Assembly: GCA_019243205.1 (NCBI GenBank)
Contig: JAFAUR010000714.1
Span: forward strand, 1-41,904
DNA length: 41,904 bases
Direction: 5' to 3'
From: Acidobacteriaceae bacterium
GTDB taxonomy: Bacteria > Acidobacteriota > Terriglobia > Bryobacterales > Bryobacteraceae
Shown here: one piece after another, positions 1 to 8,172 of the stretch
How the letters are laid out: each line of letters starts with the position of its first letter
Numbering within the stretch: position 1 is the stretch's first letter
Made by a program: the position numbers and the translations under genes
Notes under the pieces: model-generated
Seen by the model: the letters and a program-made list of their open reading frames with translations, nothing else
The model's database searches: none
Told to the model about the DNA's origin: nothing

Positions 1-21
1 TCGCCCGACGAGGAGCGGAGT

Positions 22-1326
22 TTACCGGAGAGAGTCGGATATGGCTCTGTCCATAGCGTTACGTTCACAACGAATGGCCGATCGCTGTGTGACAGTCCAG
101 CGCACTCCTCCTAAGAGTGTGGGGAGGAAAGTTCTTGTGTGTCGAAGCAACCGGCTAAACAACATTGGAAGTTGCCGAATCACAGCGGCGATACGGGATG
201 CTTTCGAGGTTGCGGGTCGCGCTTGATCGGTGAACAACGGGAGCGCCAGGGGTAATAGGCGCCTTAGGAACACGCTCAGCTGTTTCCTCCATTCGCAGAT
301 TAGCGATAAATGGAGCCATAGCTCGGATTTGTTTGCTTTCCATTCACGTTCGATTGGTGCAAAGGAGTAAGTTCGGAGCCAATTCCTAATCATTGGCGGC
401 AACGCTTGCAGTTCATTGTGAAAGTTGTTCCAGCCTTTGGTGTTGAACCACCGGATGAGAAGGTGAAACATACATACCTGCAATTGCCGCAGGGCGAGCG
501 GATGGAAATTACGCCAGGAATGCCAAAACGCCCCATCGTCGGCATGGGTGTCGAGAAATCGTGCGAGCTCCCACGCTCGTTGCAATGGCAACTCACCGTG
601 CAGTAAGTGGAGAAGCAGGTGGAGTGCGGCGAAGGCAATCAGATCCTGGTCACATAGAACCTTGATCACGTGACCATCGAAGTCGCGCAGCTCCGCTCGA
701 TGCCAAAATTGTTCGAGGCCCGGAGCCGGAATGTGCTCTGCGGCTTCGCTCCAAAGCTCATGATGCAGCTCTACTGAGATTGGCATGTCCGGATCGAACA
801 AATCGCCACGCCACTTCCAGTTACTTATCCTGGTCAGCGGCGGAAGGTGCCTTGATTCTGATTTGACGACCGGCACATATCCTAACCCTGCAAGAATGTT
901 CCAGCCCTTGTAAGCAGAATCACCGGGCAACCAGAGATCAATATCGCCTTGAGCCCTCAGGGCGGCATGAGGCGTAAGCGCCGGCGAGTGGCTCAGCCCT
1001 TTGAGCATCACAAATGGAAGCCTGGCGCGATCGAATGCGTCTGCAATTTCGTATAGTTTCCGTTTGATTCGCTCGAATCGAGTGTCGTAGCGGGAAGCTC
1101 TGCTAATCGCACCCTCAATCACCCAATCCGGTGCAGATGAGCAGATATAAGGGAGCAGAAGACTTATTTGCCGGGAATCGCACCACTCAAAAAATCGTTG
1201 TTGATCCAGCGGCGATAGTAACTCAAGACGAGCAGTCGATGGGCTTTGAAGTTGCAAGGCCTCCAACGCGGCAAGAATGTGCGCGGGCGGCTTCGATTTC
1301 ATACAGGATCTCGTAAGGTAATTCAA
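22..1326 (-). CDS. PF14907-type nucleotidyltransferase family protein
   Basis: A 434-residue protein of the nucleotidyltransferase-like family PF14907. The N-terminal core shows a lysine-glycine motif (FVMLKG, about 105-110) followed by GDIDLWL (127-133), which carries the acidic pair expected to bind metal and nucleotide. A second conserved patch, VELHHEL, lies at 185-191, and the C-terminal half is helical and Trp/Leu-rich. The TTG start at 1326 overlaps the TGA of the upstream kinase gene as TTGA, with GGAG nine bases upstream; an ATG at 1302 is the alternative. It is the last gene of the minus-strand unit. Relatives sit beside HprK-like kinases in some lasso-peptide clusters, where they tailor the product, and in some exopolysaccharide loci. 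The substrate here is unknown. Confidence 0.8.
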   Translation of the reverse strand: MNYLTRSCMKSKPPAHILAALEALQLQSPSTARLELLSPLDQQRFFEWCDSRQISLLLPYICSSAPDWVIEGAISRASRYDTRFERIKRKLYEIADAFDRARLPFVMLKGLSHSPALTPHAALRAQGDIDLWLPGDSAYKGWNILAGLGYVPVVKSESRHLPPLTRISNWKWRGDLFDPDMPISVELHHELWSEAAEHIPAPGLEQFWHRAELRDFDGHVIKVLCDQDLIAFAALHLLLHLLHGELPLQRAWELARFLDTHADDGAFWHSWRNFHPLALRQLQVCMFHLLIRWFNTKGWNNFHNELQALPPMIRNWLRTYSFAPIEREWKANKSELWLHLSLICEWRKQLSVFLRRLLPLALPLFTDQARPATSKASRIAAVIRQLPMLFSRLLRHTRTFLPTLLGGVRWTVTQRSAIRCERNAMDRAISDSLR

Positions 1327-2321
1327 TCGGGAAGCTCCGGCAGCAGCCCTTCTAGTAGCCCAATCGCGGGCGCTAACTCTGAGTAGCGCATCTCAAAAGT
1401 GGGCACGGCTAATAGACGCTCAAGTGCTTCGAGGCGCTCTTCAAAAGAGGTCATCTGCACGGCCCAAATAGAGGCGCTTAAACGCTCCCAGGATTCGTCT
1501 GTCGTGAGAGGGAGTAATTGGGGCGGCCCGGATTTGTGGTCATGCCTGTTCAAAAAGACGATGGCATCGACCGAGCTTTCTTCGGCTGTTTGGATCGCGG
1601 CAATGGTATGAGTCAGCACTTCAACTGTGGGTTTTCCGTATCCGCTGATAGCGCAGGCATGGCCCTTAAGCTCGGGGAACAATGTTGCAGCATTGTCACG
1701 AAATCGGAACTTGTGCGGATGACCAATGACTCGCGGTTCGGACAAGTTGCGTCGAAAGGCGCTGGTATCGTCGGACACAAATGTCCAACCTCGGCGAGCG
1801 CAAGCATAGGACAACGACGACTTTCCGGCACCCGATGCGCCGGCCAGAAGTGTCCCTTTGCCCTGAAATATGAGGCAGGCGGCATGCAGGCTTACTAAAT
1901 TTCTGATCTCGAGCAACGGATACACCATCACGTCGAGTAAGCACTGCCGAAAATATCCCTGATTTTTAGCAGTTGCTGTCGTGGCCCAGCCAAATGCAAA
2001 ACCGCATTGTAAATCAAGCGACGCGAAATTCTCGCGGTCAGCGACAATGCTTAGCAGATGACCCTGGGACCGGAAAACCGGTGGTTCGACGCACTTGAGG
2101 CTGTCGCTGTCTGAAATCAACAGACGAATGTCTAACGGCGGCTCGTCTTCAAGCTGACGGTAAGTGCCCCAGCTGCTCTCGGCTGCTTGTAGCGTGAGGG
2201 GCGAATTGGAGCGAATACGGGCGGGATAGCCGTACGGATAAAACGTGCGCTCGTAATTAAGAGGGCATCGTGTCAGTAGTGGATCGGTGACTGAATGCCC
2301 ATTGCGAACGGAAGTAATCAA
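1323..2321 (-). CDS. HprK-related P-loop kinase
   Basis: A 332-residue protein whose C-terminal half resembles the HPr kinase/phosphorylase fold. It has a Walker A loop, GASGAGKSS (about 161-169), and the acidic SDDTSAF motif (about 183-189) that follows the RG-W segment in HprK-like proteins. The N-terminal 140 residues are a lineage-specific domain. No HPr or PTS gene is nearby, so a role in carbon catabolite control is unlikely; phosphorylation of a small molecule, peptide or partner protein is more plausible. I prefer the TTG start at 2321 because it forms a TTGA overlap with the upstream stop and has GGGAGGG directly before it. An ATG at 2351 would add 10 residues but has no well-placed ribosome site. 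The 3' end overlaps the nucleotidyltransferase gene, so the two are probably made as a pair. Confidence 0.8.
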   Translation of the reverse strand: MITSVRNGHSVTDPLLTRCPLNYERTFYPYGYPARIRSNSPLTLQAAESSWGTYRQLEDEPPLDIRLLISDSDSLKCVEPPVFRSQGHLLSIVADRENFASLDLQCGFAFGWATTATAKNQGYFRQCLLDVMVYPLLEIRNLVSLHAACLIFQGKGTLLAGASGAGKSSLSYACARRGWTFVSDDTSAFRRNLSEPRVIGHPHKFRFRDNAATLFPELKGHACAISGYGKPTVEVLTHTIAAIQTAEESSVDAIVFLNRHDHKSGPPQLLPLTTDESWERLSASIWAVQMTSFEERLEALERLLAVPTFEMRYSELAPAIGLLEGLLPELPD

Positions 2322-3295
2322 TTGCCCTCCCAGTTGAGCGAGCACACACATCCCCTACAAATGGGGTTGGTTCGAACGTCGAGCGAGGAGCGAAATTGCT
2401 GCGCTTCAAACCCGTTAAGTACTTGAAGCAAGCTGTGCGACTGCAGCGATCCGATCGGGCGGTGAAAGAAACAAGGGCGAACGGTTCCGTCGGCCTCGAC
2501 CACCGCAGATACCCAAGGGGCGTTACAGCGAGGGGATTGCTGATCTGCTAATCCAAGGTGAGCACGGAAGTGATTCGCGATGCGGCAAAGCTTTCCCGAA
2601 TCTTCTGCCACAAAGCCGGTTCCTTGCCATTCGAGGTCTAATGCCTCGAAGGCACGCTCAAGAGTTTGAATCTCAGATAACGTCAGAGCGACTTGCGACT
2701 GGCGATCAGCCGCCCATTCTCGCCCGCGATTGAACGCTGTAGATTTCACATCAGCAGCCAGGAACGAAATGGACGTAAGATCTAGCTCCTTTGCCGCGCG
2801 AGCTGTCTGGACCGGGTACGCGTAATTGAGTTTCTGGATGGTGCAACGCCCCGAAATGGAGAACGCAGGGTTGATAGCGTGGATACTTCGGATGCCCCGC
2901 ATGAGTTCCAGAAAGGCGCCCGGTACGCGCCGAACGTGGTCATGGATCTGGGGAGGACCGTCCAGAGACACTATTACGTCGTCGATGCGGCCGCATATCT
3001 GCTCGGCGTATCGCGATAGAAGGAGACCCGAGCTGAGCAGAGTGACCCTTATCGCTCTTTGCCTCAGCATGTCCGCCAGACGGAAGAGATCCGGGTGCAT
3101 GAGCGGCTCACCCCCAGAGAACACTACCCAGCGGACGGATAGCGCTTCAATATCTGCCAAATGGCGGAAGAGCTCTTCCGCGGTAACCGAGGCAGCGCTT
3201 GTGCTCTTCCAGATGTCGCACATCACGCAGCGACAGTTACAACGAGAATGGGGAGAAAGTATGAGTATAGGAATCGACTGGAGGGTAGCTGTCAC
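2318..3295 (-). CDS. radical SAM protein with SPASM/twitch-like C-terminus
   Basis: A 325-residue radical SAM enzyme. Cys19, Cys23 and Cys26 form the CX3CX2C site for the SAM-binding 4Fe-4S cluster, inside CNCRCVMC, and SGGEP at 60-64 is the SAM-binding motif. The C-terminal 90 residues are Cys-rich (LCR, RCNAPW, RPCFF, CRGCVC), which fits an auxiliary-cluster SPASM or twitch domain. Such proteins commonly mature peptides or modify enzymes, but other chemistries are known. The GTG start at 3295 overlaps the amidohydrolase stop as GTGA, with GGAAAGG ten bases upstream. The 3' end overlaps the HprK-like gene. The neighbouring kinase and nucleotidyltransferase suggest that the three act on the same molecule; this is inference, as no precursor peptide is visible. 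Confidence 0.85.
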   Translation of the reverse strand: MTATLQSIPILILSPHSRCNCRCVMCDIWKSTSAASVTAEELFRHLADIEALSVRWVVFSGGEPLMHPDLFRLADMLRQRAIRVTLLSSGLLLSRYAEQICGRIDDVIVSLDGPPQIHDHVRRVPGAFLELMRGIRSIHAINPAFSISGRCTIQKLNYAYPVQTARAAKELDLTSISFLAADVKSTAFNRGREWAADRQSQVALTLSEIQTLERAFEALDLEWQGTGFVAEDSGKLCRIANHFRAHLGLADQQSPRCNAPWVSAVVEADGTVRPCFFHRPIGSLQSHSLLQVLNGFEAQQFRSSLDVRTNPICRGCVCSLNWEGN

Positions 3296-4473
3296 GCTGC
3301 GATAGCCTTTCCTGCCAATCGAACGGACTCGTCGAGAACATTCGCAGTCTGTGCGAGTAAGTAGCGTACTTTCTCGGCGATGAGGTACGTTCCCCGCCCT
3401 TCAACTCTTATCGGCTCGAGATTCGCCAGCCTAGACGGTGGGCAGAGCGCTGCCAGTGTCAATGAAATAAGCGCTATACGCCCTCGAGACATGACAAGCT
3501 CTGGATAACCCTCTAGCAGTGTTGCAGCCGGCGTCCGGCCTATATCCTTCATCACCAGCAAATCGGCTGGACCTTTGTCGCGAATTTGTCCGTAGCCGAA
3601 GGGTAGTTGTAACATGCTCGCGGCTTCCAGTGTGACCATCTTGTATAGCCGGTGCTCATCGGCACTCTTCTGAGCGAAGCGCAATTCGTCCAGCAGGTCG
3701 CCTGCGGCAGTTAGCGCCGAATCACTGCCTAGAGCAATCCGGATTCCGGACTCAATCATGTGGCGGTGGAGGCTTTCTCCTAACGTGAAGTGGTTGGAAC
3801 TCGGACACCAGACCAGGCCAGAGCCCGCCCTTTGCAGGATGGCAAGGCCCTTCCGGTTCAGGCCCACGCCATGGACAAGAATCGTTGAGCGATTGAGAGC
3901 GCCAGCTTGTGCCAGAGTTTCGATCTCACGGGAGGCGGCGGAGTCGGTGCCTTCTCCTGCATGAATGAGGAACGGGTAATTCCGTGGCGTGTTTGCGAAC
4001 CGAATCTTCCAGTCGGGTGAGAAGTCGATCGAGTGAGCCCACCCATATCGGCTTATCACTCGCACTGGAAAAGTCGGATGGCCCAACAGCGGATGAAAGT
4101 TGTTATGATGCGCGACGACTGTAACACCCGAGAGGAGATTTTTGATGCCTCCCCACCTGAGACGTAGCTCTTTAGGCACTCCAAGATGGCGCTTCACGGG
4201 CCGCTCGTCGGGACGATAGATGTCTCTCGCCCAGGCCAGCGCGTTTGGATAATGCCCTCGGCCCAGCTTGGGAAACAGATTCAACTCCAAATGATCATGT
4301 GCGTTGATCAGCCCCGGCAGGATCACGTGATCTTGCAGGTCGAGAGTGAATTTGTGCGCGGAAATCATGGGAGCAAAGAAAATGCGTCCATTCCGAATCC
4401 ACAAGCTTCTGTGAGCGAATTCGGCAGAGCTTACCGCCACGCGCGCGCCTCCGATTAGCATGGGTTCTGCCAT
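3292..4473 (-). CDS. metal-dependent amidohydrolase (ATZ/TRZ-like)
   Basis: A 393-residue member of the amidohydrolase superfamily, closest in look to the chlorohydrolase/deaminase branch. Metal-site residues are visible: His59-Asp-His61 in NAHDHLE at the end of the first strand, His171 in HAGEG, His201 in LVHG and Asp251 in GSDS. The small N- and C-terminal beta sandwich typical of the family is present (GGARV and ADLLVM segments). Family members hydrolyse C-N or C-Cl bonds in small molecules, often heterocycles. The ATG at 4473 overlaps the methyltransferase gene by 19 bases; an ATG at 4461 is also possible. Such an enzyme is not a usual partner of exopolysaccharide genes. Its presence here argues that the unit makes or degrades a specific small metabolite. 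Confidence 0.85.
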   Translation of the reverse strand: MAEPMLIGGARVAVSSAEFAHRSLWIRNGRIFFAPMISAHKFTLDLQDHVILPGLINAHDHLELNLFPKLGRGHYPNALAWARDIYRPDERPVKRHLGVPKELRLRWGGIKNLLSGVTVVAHHNNFHPLLGHPTFPVRVISRYGWAHSIDFSPDWKIRFANTPRNYPFLIHAGEGTDSAASREIETLAQAGALNRSTILVHGVGLNRKGLAILQRAGSGLVWCPSSNHFTLGESLHRHMIESGIRIALGSDSALTAAGDLLDELRFAQKSADEHRLYKMVTLEAASMLQLPFGYGQIRDKGPADLLVMKDIGRTPAATLLEGYPELVMSRGRIALISLTLAALCPPSRLANLEPIRVEGRGTYLIAEKVRYLLAQTANVLDESVRLAGKAIAA

Positions 4474-5135
4474 AAGCCGGCGAACAAGGCCGGGAGCGCG
4501 CGTGCCGACCAGAAGAGACGTTCCTTGCCGGCGCGTCGAAACAATGGAAACTCAGGCAGCCCGAAATGAACTGAACGCAGTGTCGTACACGCCAGTCCGG
4601 CATTTGCCGCAGCGAGTTTAATCTCGTCCATCTCACGCACGTGATGCGCAATGTCATATCGCTCGGCCCCCAACTTGAACGAACGCTTCCATCCAGCACG
4701 AAGCGCATAAGGATGAACATCACTTACAGCGATGTAAGCGCCAGGCTTTGCAACACGAGCGAACTCATGGAAGGCGAACCCAAGGTTTTCAAAGTAACCT
4801 AGAGATAGCGAACAGAGAACAAGATCCGCTGTCGAAGGAGCAACGGGAAGGCATTCGGCGTGTGCCAGAATCAACCGGCGCTTGAGCGATGGCGAGTTGC
4901 GTGCTTCGTTCAGCATTTCCTGGCTCAGGTCGATTCCGAAAACTGTTGATCCGGCCCGATCAAAATGCCGCAGCCAATATCCTGTCCCGCAAGCGACGTC
5001 CAGAAGAGTTGAAGGCCGCAGATTTCCAAGTAACTCGAGCGTAGACCGGCGTTCCAATAACACGATCGGATTAACTGCACTGTCGTAGACGGGAGCCCAG
5101 AGATCGTGTCCTTCCAGCGGCGAGACCTGCGTCAT
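4455..5135 (-). CDS. class I SAM-dependent methyltransferase
   Basis: A 226-residue methyltransferase of the UbiE/Methyltransf_11 type. Motif I, DVACGTG (46-52), binds SAM, followed by the acidic ribose contact in GIDLS (about 68-71) and a motif near HAECLP. I chose the ATG at 5135 because it overlaps the TGA of the upstream radical SAM gene as ATGA and removes an N-terminal stretch that does not look like the family. The 3' end overlaps the amidohydrolase gene by 19 bases. The acceptor (O, N or C) cannot be told from the sequence. It lies between radical SAM enzymes and the hydrolase, so it is presumably a step of the same pathway. Confidence 0.85.
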   Translation of the reverse strand: MTQVSPLEGHDLWAPVYDSAVNPIVLLERRSTLELLGNLRPSTLLDVACGTGYWLRHFDRAGSTVFGIDLSQEMLNEARNSPSLKRRLILAHAECLPVAPSTADLVLCSLSLGYFENLGFAFHEFARVAKPGAYIAVSDVHPYALRAGWKRSFKLGAERYDIAHHVREMDEIKLAAANAGLACTTLRSVHFGLPEFPLFRRAGKERLFWSARALPALFAGLWQNPC

Positions 5136-6598
5136 ATGCTTTCCAGGCGCGGCTTTCTTAATGCCACGAGGCGTTGTGCCCACGCAAGCTCGTACGGAAA
5201 GTGATAAAAGCCAAGTGAGTAACGCCAACTACTCAGCCCGCTCAGTAATGTTCGGCCCCAGCGAGGCAATTGGATATCCTGCACGGTCGGCCATCGGGAG
5301 TTAACGACCAGATCGAAGTTGTCTATCTTTCGCTTCAGCCGTCTTGGTAGCCAAGCCACATTCGGGTCGTGACGCGTTGTAAAGTTGTACCAGCGGTCGG
5401 TGGCCCATTCTTCAGGGGTTCGTGGGAACTGAATCTGCCCCTCGACCTTCCCGTACATGCCGTCTGGATGTGGCGTGGGAATGTAATGCTGAACGATAAT
5501 TTCTGCATCCGGATTAGCGCGTTTGATGCGGCGGATAAAACGGATTGTCTCGCGCGTGTCGCGTTCCGGATCTTTCGGATTTCCAATGACAAACGAAAAT
5601 TCCGGAACAATTCCGAAGTCGCGGATGCGAGCTGCTAATTCAAGAGTCTGGTTCGCGGTGATCTTTTTATTCATCTCCTTGAGCACCCAATCCGAACCGG
5701 ACTCTGCTCCAAAGAAAATCATCTTGGCTCCAGCGGTTTTCAGCAGCTTCAAGGTTCGATCGGAGTAACGGAGAAGGGCATCCACACGGCCTTCGCACCA
5801 CCATCTCAAGTTGAGCGGCTCAAGGTGGGTTGCCAAAGCGGCGGAGTGACTTTCGTTTAGAAAGAAATTGTTGTCATAGAACTGTATCGAATCAATGCTG
5901 TAGTTTGATTTCAGGTGAGCCAATACGGCGGCTGTGCGTTCCGGATCCTCCGTTCGCTGGCGCCCCTGGAATAGAGGAACGACTCCGCAAAATGTGCAGC
6001 GGAAAGGGCACCCGATGCTCGCTTGATGAACGGCCGTCCGCCGACCTAGGAAGGTTGGCAAAATGTAGTTACCCGCGTTCGGCAGCTTGTCGTAAGGAAG
6101 CCAGGGGAAATCGTTCGGAGAGCGGAGGGGCCTGTCGGGGTTATGGACATGTAACCCAAAGGTATCTTTGTATGAGAGGCCCTTTATACCAGAAAATGTT
6201 CTTCTGTTCCGCAACTCTTGAAGTAACTCGAGAAAAGTATCTTCGCCTTGGCCGCGTACAACAAAGTCGACATATGGCGCGTTCAGAGCGGCATCGGGAT
6301 AGAGGGAAGGGAAGTATCCACCCCATACGATTGGCGTGTAAGGACTGCGTTTGCGGAATTGACGACAGAGCGGGATGGCGGCGACCATCTGCGGTCCTGG
6401 CATAACGGAAACGGCTAGTAACGTGACGTTTCCCGTAACCGCCAGTCGTTCGAGAGTTAATTCTGGATGGGGATCGGCGTTCCCGTCCACGATGACATAG
6501 TTCTCTTTACCTTCTAGAACTGCCGCGATCGAGAGTACAGCGAGAGGAAAGCGCCGGTTCCTCGGTTTGGTCGAACGAGGATGGAGCAAAACGATCAT
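5132..6598 (-). CDS. B12-binding-type radical SAM protein (third paralogue)
   Basis: A 488-residue radical SAM protein with an N-terminal Rossmann-like domain of the cobalamin-binding type (about 1-130), containing VWGGYFPSL and the VRGQGE segment common to this group. The radical SAM barrel follows, with Cys197, Cys201 and Cys204 in CPFRCTFC. The canonical DxHxxG cobalamin motif is not evident, so B12 use is uncertain. The C-terminal tail has a W-R-Y then F-P-Y-E-L-A-W pattern that echoes the tails of the two upstream paralogues. I place the start at the ATG at 6598, with GAGAGGA six bases upstream, instead of a longer open frame reaching 6796. This leaves a 65-base gap after the preceding gene, the only real gap in the unit. 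It is the most diverged of the three paralogues. Confidence 0.85.
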   Translation of the reverse strand: MIVLLHPRSTKPRNRRFPLAVLSIAAVLEGKENYVIVDGNADPHPELTLERLAVTGNVTLLAVSVMPGPQMVAAIPLCRQFRKRSPYTPIVWGGYFPSLYPDAALNAPYVDFVVRGQGEDTFLELLQELRNRRTFSGIKGLSYKDTFGLHVHNPDRPLRSPNDFPWLPYDKLPNAGNYILPTFLGRRTAVHQASIGCPFRCTFCGVVPLFQGRQRTEDPERTAAVLAHLKSNYSIDSIQFYDNNFFLNESHSAALATHLEPLNLRWWCEGRVDALLRYSDRTLKLLKTAGAKMIFFGAESGSDWVLKEMNKKITANQTLELAARIRDFGIVPEFSFVIGNPKDPERDTRETIRFIRRIKRANPDAEIIVQHYIPTPHPDGMYGKVEGQIQFPRTPEEWATDRWYNFTTRHDPNVAWLPRRLKRKIDNFDLVVNSRWPTVQDIQLPRWGRTLLSGLSSWRYSLGFYHFPYELAWAQRLVALRKPRLESI

Positions 6599-6663
6599 GG
6601 GATCCTCTCGAACGTGAAATGCTGAGCGGCGGTTTCGCGTATTGCTCGCATAACGACTTTCAA

Positions 6664-8172
6664 TTAGTGAACCTCTTTGAGCTGCCGTCCCAAACCCTCG
6701 CCAGTGAGAAGAGAACGCCGAAGCACAAGCCAGTTTTGAGCCATAGAAGCCCACAACTCGACGGGCACCCGGAAGGCCTGGTGTTTCAATCGCCAATGAA
6801 GCGGTTTTTGGAGAAGCCGCACCGCTTCGTGACGGAATCCAGAGTGGAGACTATTCGTCAGCTTTGAGAGCTGGTTTGCGAGCGCGAAATAGGACATGCT
6901 GCGGGTCAACTGCGATAGCGCTTTCTGATTCAACCAAGGCAACTCGGCTTGGCCCAGTCCTACCGCCGCCCACTCTTCCAATGACTGTGGCTCGCTCAAA
7001 CCTGCTTCGCGGAGTTCAGGCCAGATAGGAATGCCGGGATATGGCGTAAAGAGGTTCGGTGAGAACGTGACATTTTGAAATCGCTCCGCAATCTCGCCCA
7101 TCACTCGTAACGTTTCGCATCGATGCCGGTCTTCTTCTCCCGGGTAGCCGAAGATAAGGTTGAAGGTGACCCGAATGCCGGCGTCCCCGCATTTCCGGGC
7201 GGCTTGGAACATGTCCTCGATCTTCTGATGACCCTTGTGCATTTTGCGGAGGATTTCCGGCGAAGCAGACTCGGTCCCAAATCCGATATGGCTCACACCG
7301 CTGGTTGCAAGCAGCCGCACCTGGCCGTCAGTTAGCCGGCACAGCAGGTCAGTCGAAGCTTGAAAAGTCCAGCGGAACTTCACGTCACTTCGGATGAAGC
7401 CCTCCGCTACCGCGAGGGCGCGGCGAGTGTCGACCAGAAAATTAGAATCGACGAGTGCAACCTCATCGAGCGAGTGCATTTTGACTAATTGAACGATCTC
7501 GGTTACGACGTTCGCGACGCTTTGAGGATTGAAGCGCCGGTTATAAAACACCATGTCTGTGCAGTAATTGCAGGCATATGGGCACCCGATGCTGGTCGCA
7601 TACGGCAGCTTCCGGCCTCTCGTGAGGCGAGCGTACGATTCGAAGTCGACCAGATCGTACGCGGGCGTGGGAAGCGTGTTGAGAGCTGATGCGGGGCGGT
7701 CGGTGTTCCTGATAATCTTGCCGTCCCGCTTGAACCAGCAGCCGGGGACCATATCCAAGCTGAGGCCTCGGGATTGCCGCTGCAAAATTTCGGAAAGGGT
7801 TTTCTCGCCTTGATGACGGACGATGATGTCTACAAAATGTTCTTGCAGCGTTTGGGCCGTGAGCAAGGTTGGATGCCAACCGCCGTAGATGATGGGCAAG
7901 TCCGGCCGAACCGCTCGTACCGCGCGACTAGCGGCAATCGCGTGACGGATCATAGGACCGGTCAGCAGCGAAACACCGAAAGCAAATGCGTCCTTAACTT
8001 CCCGGAGCACAACTTCTAAGAAAGTTGGAGTTATCGCACCATCTATGACCACGGGCAGAAAGCCGTGTTCGCGAATGGCAGAAGCGACACTGAGCAGACC
8101 CAGAGGCGGACCGAAAACTCTGCCATCGTAAGGCGGAGAAAAGAGGACTACCTTCCGGCTTTGATTCAGCAA
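6664..8172 (-). CDS. B12-binding-type radical SAM protein (second paralogue)
   Basis: A 502-residue radical SAM protein. The N-terminal cobalamin-binding-like domain (about 1-130) has PPLGLLSVA, SLLTGPMIR and GGWHPTLL. The radical SAM cluster cysteines are Cys197, Cys201 and Cys204 in CPYACNYC, at the same positions as in the third paralogue. The C-terminal 100 residues are helical and end in a PVELW motif. It is clearly closest to the first paralogue, sharing the TGPMIR and GGWHP blocks. The start is TTG at 8172, backed by AGAGGTGG about five bases upstream and by a 7-base overlap with the preceding stop. Known relatives do methylation, ring rearrangement or P- and C-methyl transfer; no substrate can be assigned here. 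Confidence 0.87.
   Translation of the reverse strand: MLNQSRKVVLFSPPYDGRVFGPPLGLLSVASAIREHGFLPVVIDGAITPTFLEVVLREVKDAFAFGVSLLTGPMIRHAIAASRAVRAVRPDLPIIYGGWHPTLLTAQTLQEHFVDIIVRHQGEKTLSEILQRQSRGLSLDMVPGCWFKRDGKIIRNTDRPASALNTLPTPAYDLVDFESYARLTRGRKLPYATSIGCPYACNYCTDMVFYNRRFNPQSVANVVTEIVQLVKMHSLDEVALVDSNFLVDTRRALAVAEGFIRSDVKFRWTFQASTDLLCRLTDGQVRLLATSGVSHIGFGTESASPEILRKMHKGHQKIEDMFQAARKCGDAGIRVTFNLIFGYPGEEDRHRCETLRVMGEIAERFQNVTFSPNLFTPYPGIPIWPELREAGLSEPQSLEEWAAVGLGQAELPWLNQKALSQLTRSMSYFALANQLSKLTNSLHSGFRHEAVRLLQKPLHWRLKHQAFRVPVELWASMAQNWLVLRRSLLTGEGLGRQLKEVH

Noticed and set aside
1518-1898. 126-codon plus-strand open frame
   Set aside because: It lies fully antisense to the HprK-like gene, whose P-loop motifs are clear; no ribosome site and no family features.
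22-3295. Lasso-peptide biosynthetic cluster
   Set aside because: Kinase and nucleotidyltransferase are present, but no asparagine-synthetase-like cyclase, transglutaminase-like peptidase, PqqD-like protein or precursor is visible.
2826-3305. 159-codon plus-strand open frame
   Set aside because: Antisense to the radical SAM/SPASM gene and of biased composition; a shadow.
5136-5228. N-terminal extension of the methyltransferase frame up to 5228
   Set aside because: It lies within the upstream radical SAM gene and does not look like the family; the ATGA overlap at 5135 is the better start.
5830-6405. 191-codon plus-strand open frame
   Set aside because: Antisense to the third radical SAM paralogue, where CPFRCTFC and the flanking motifs fix the true frame.
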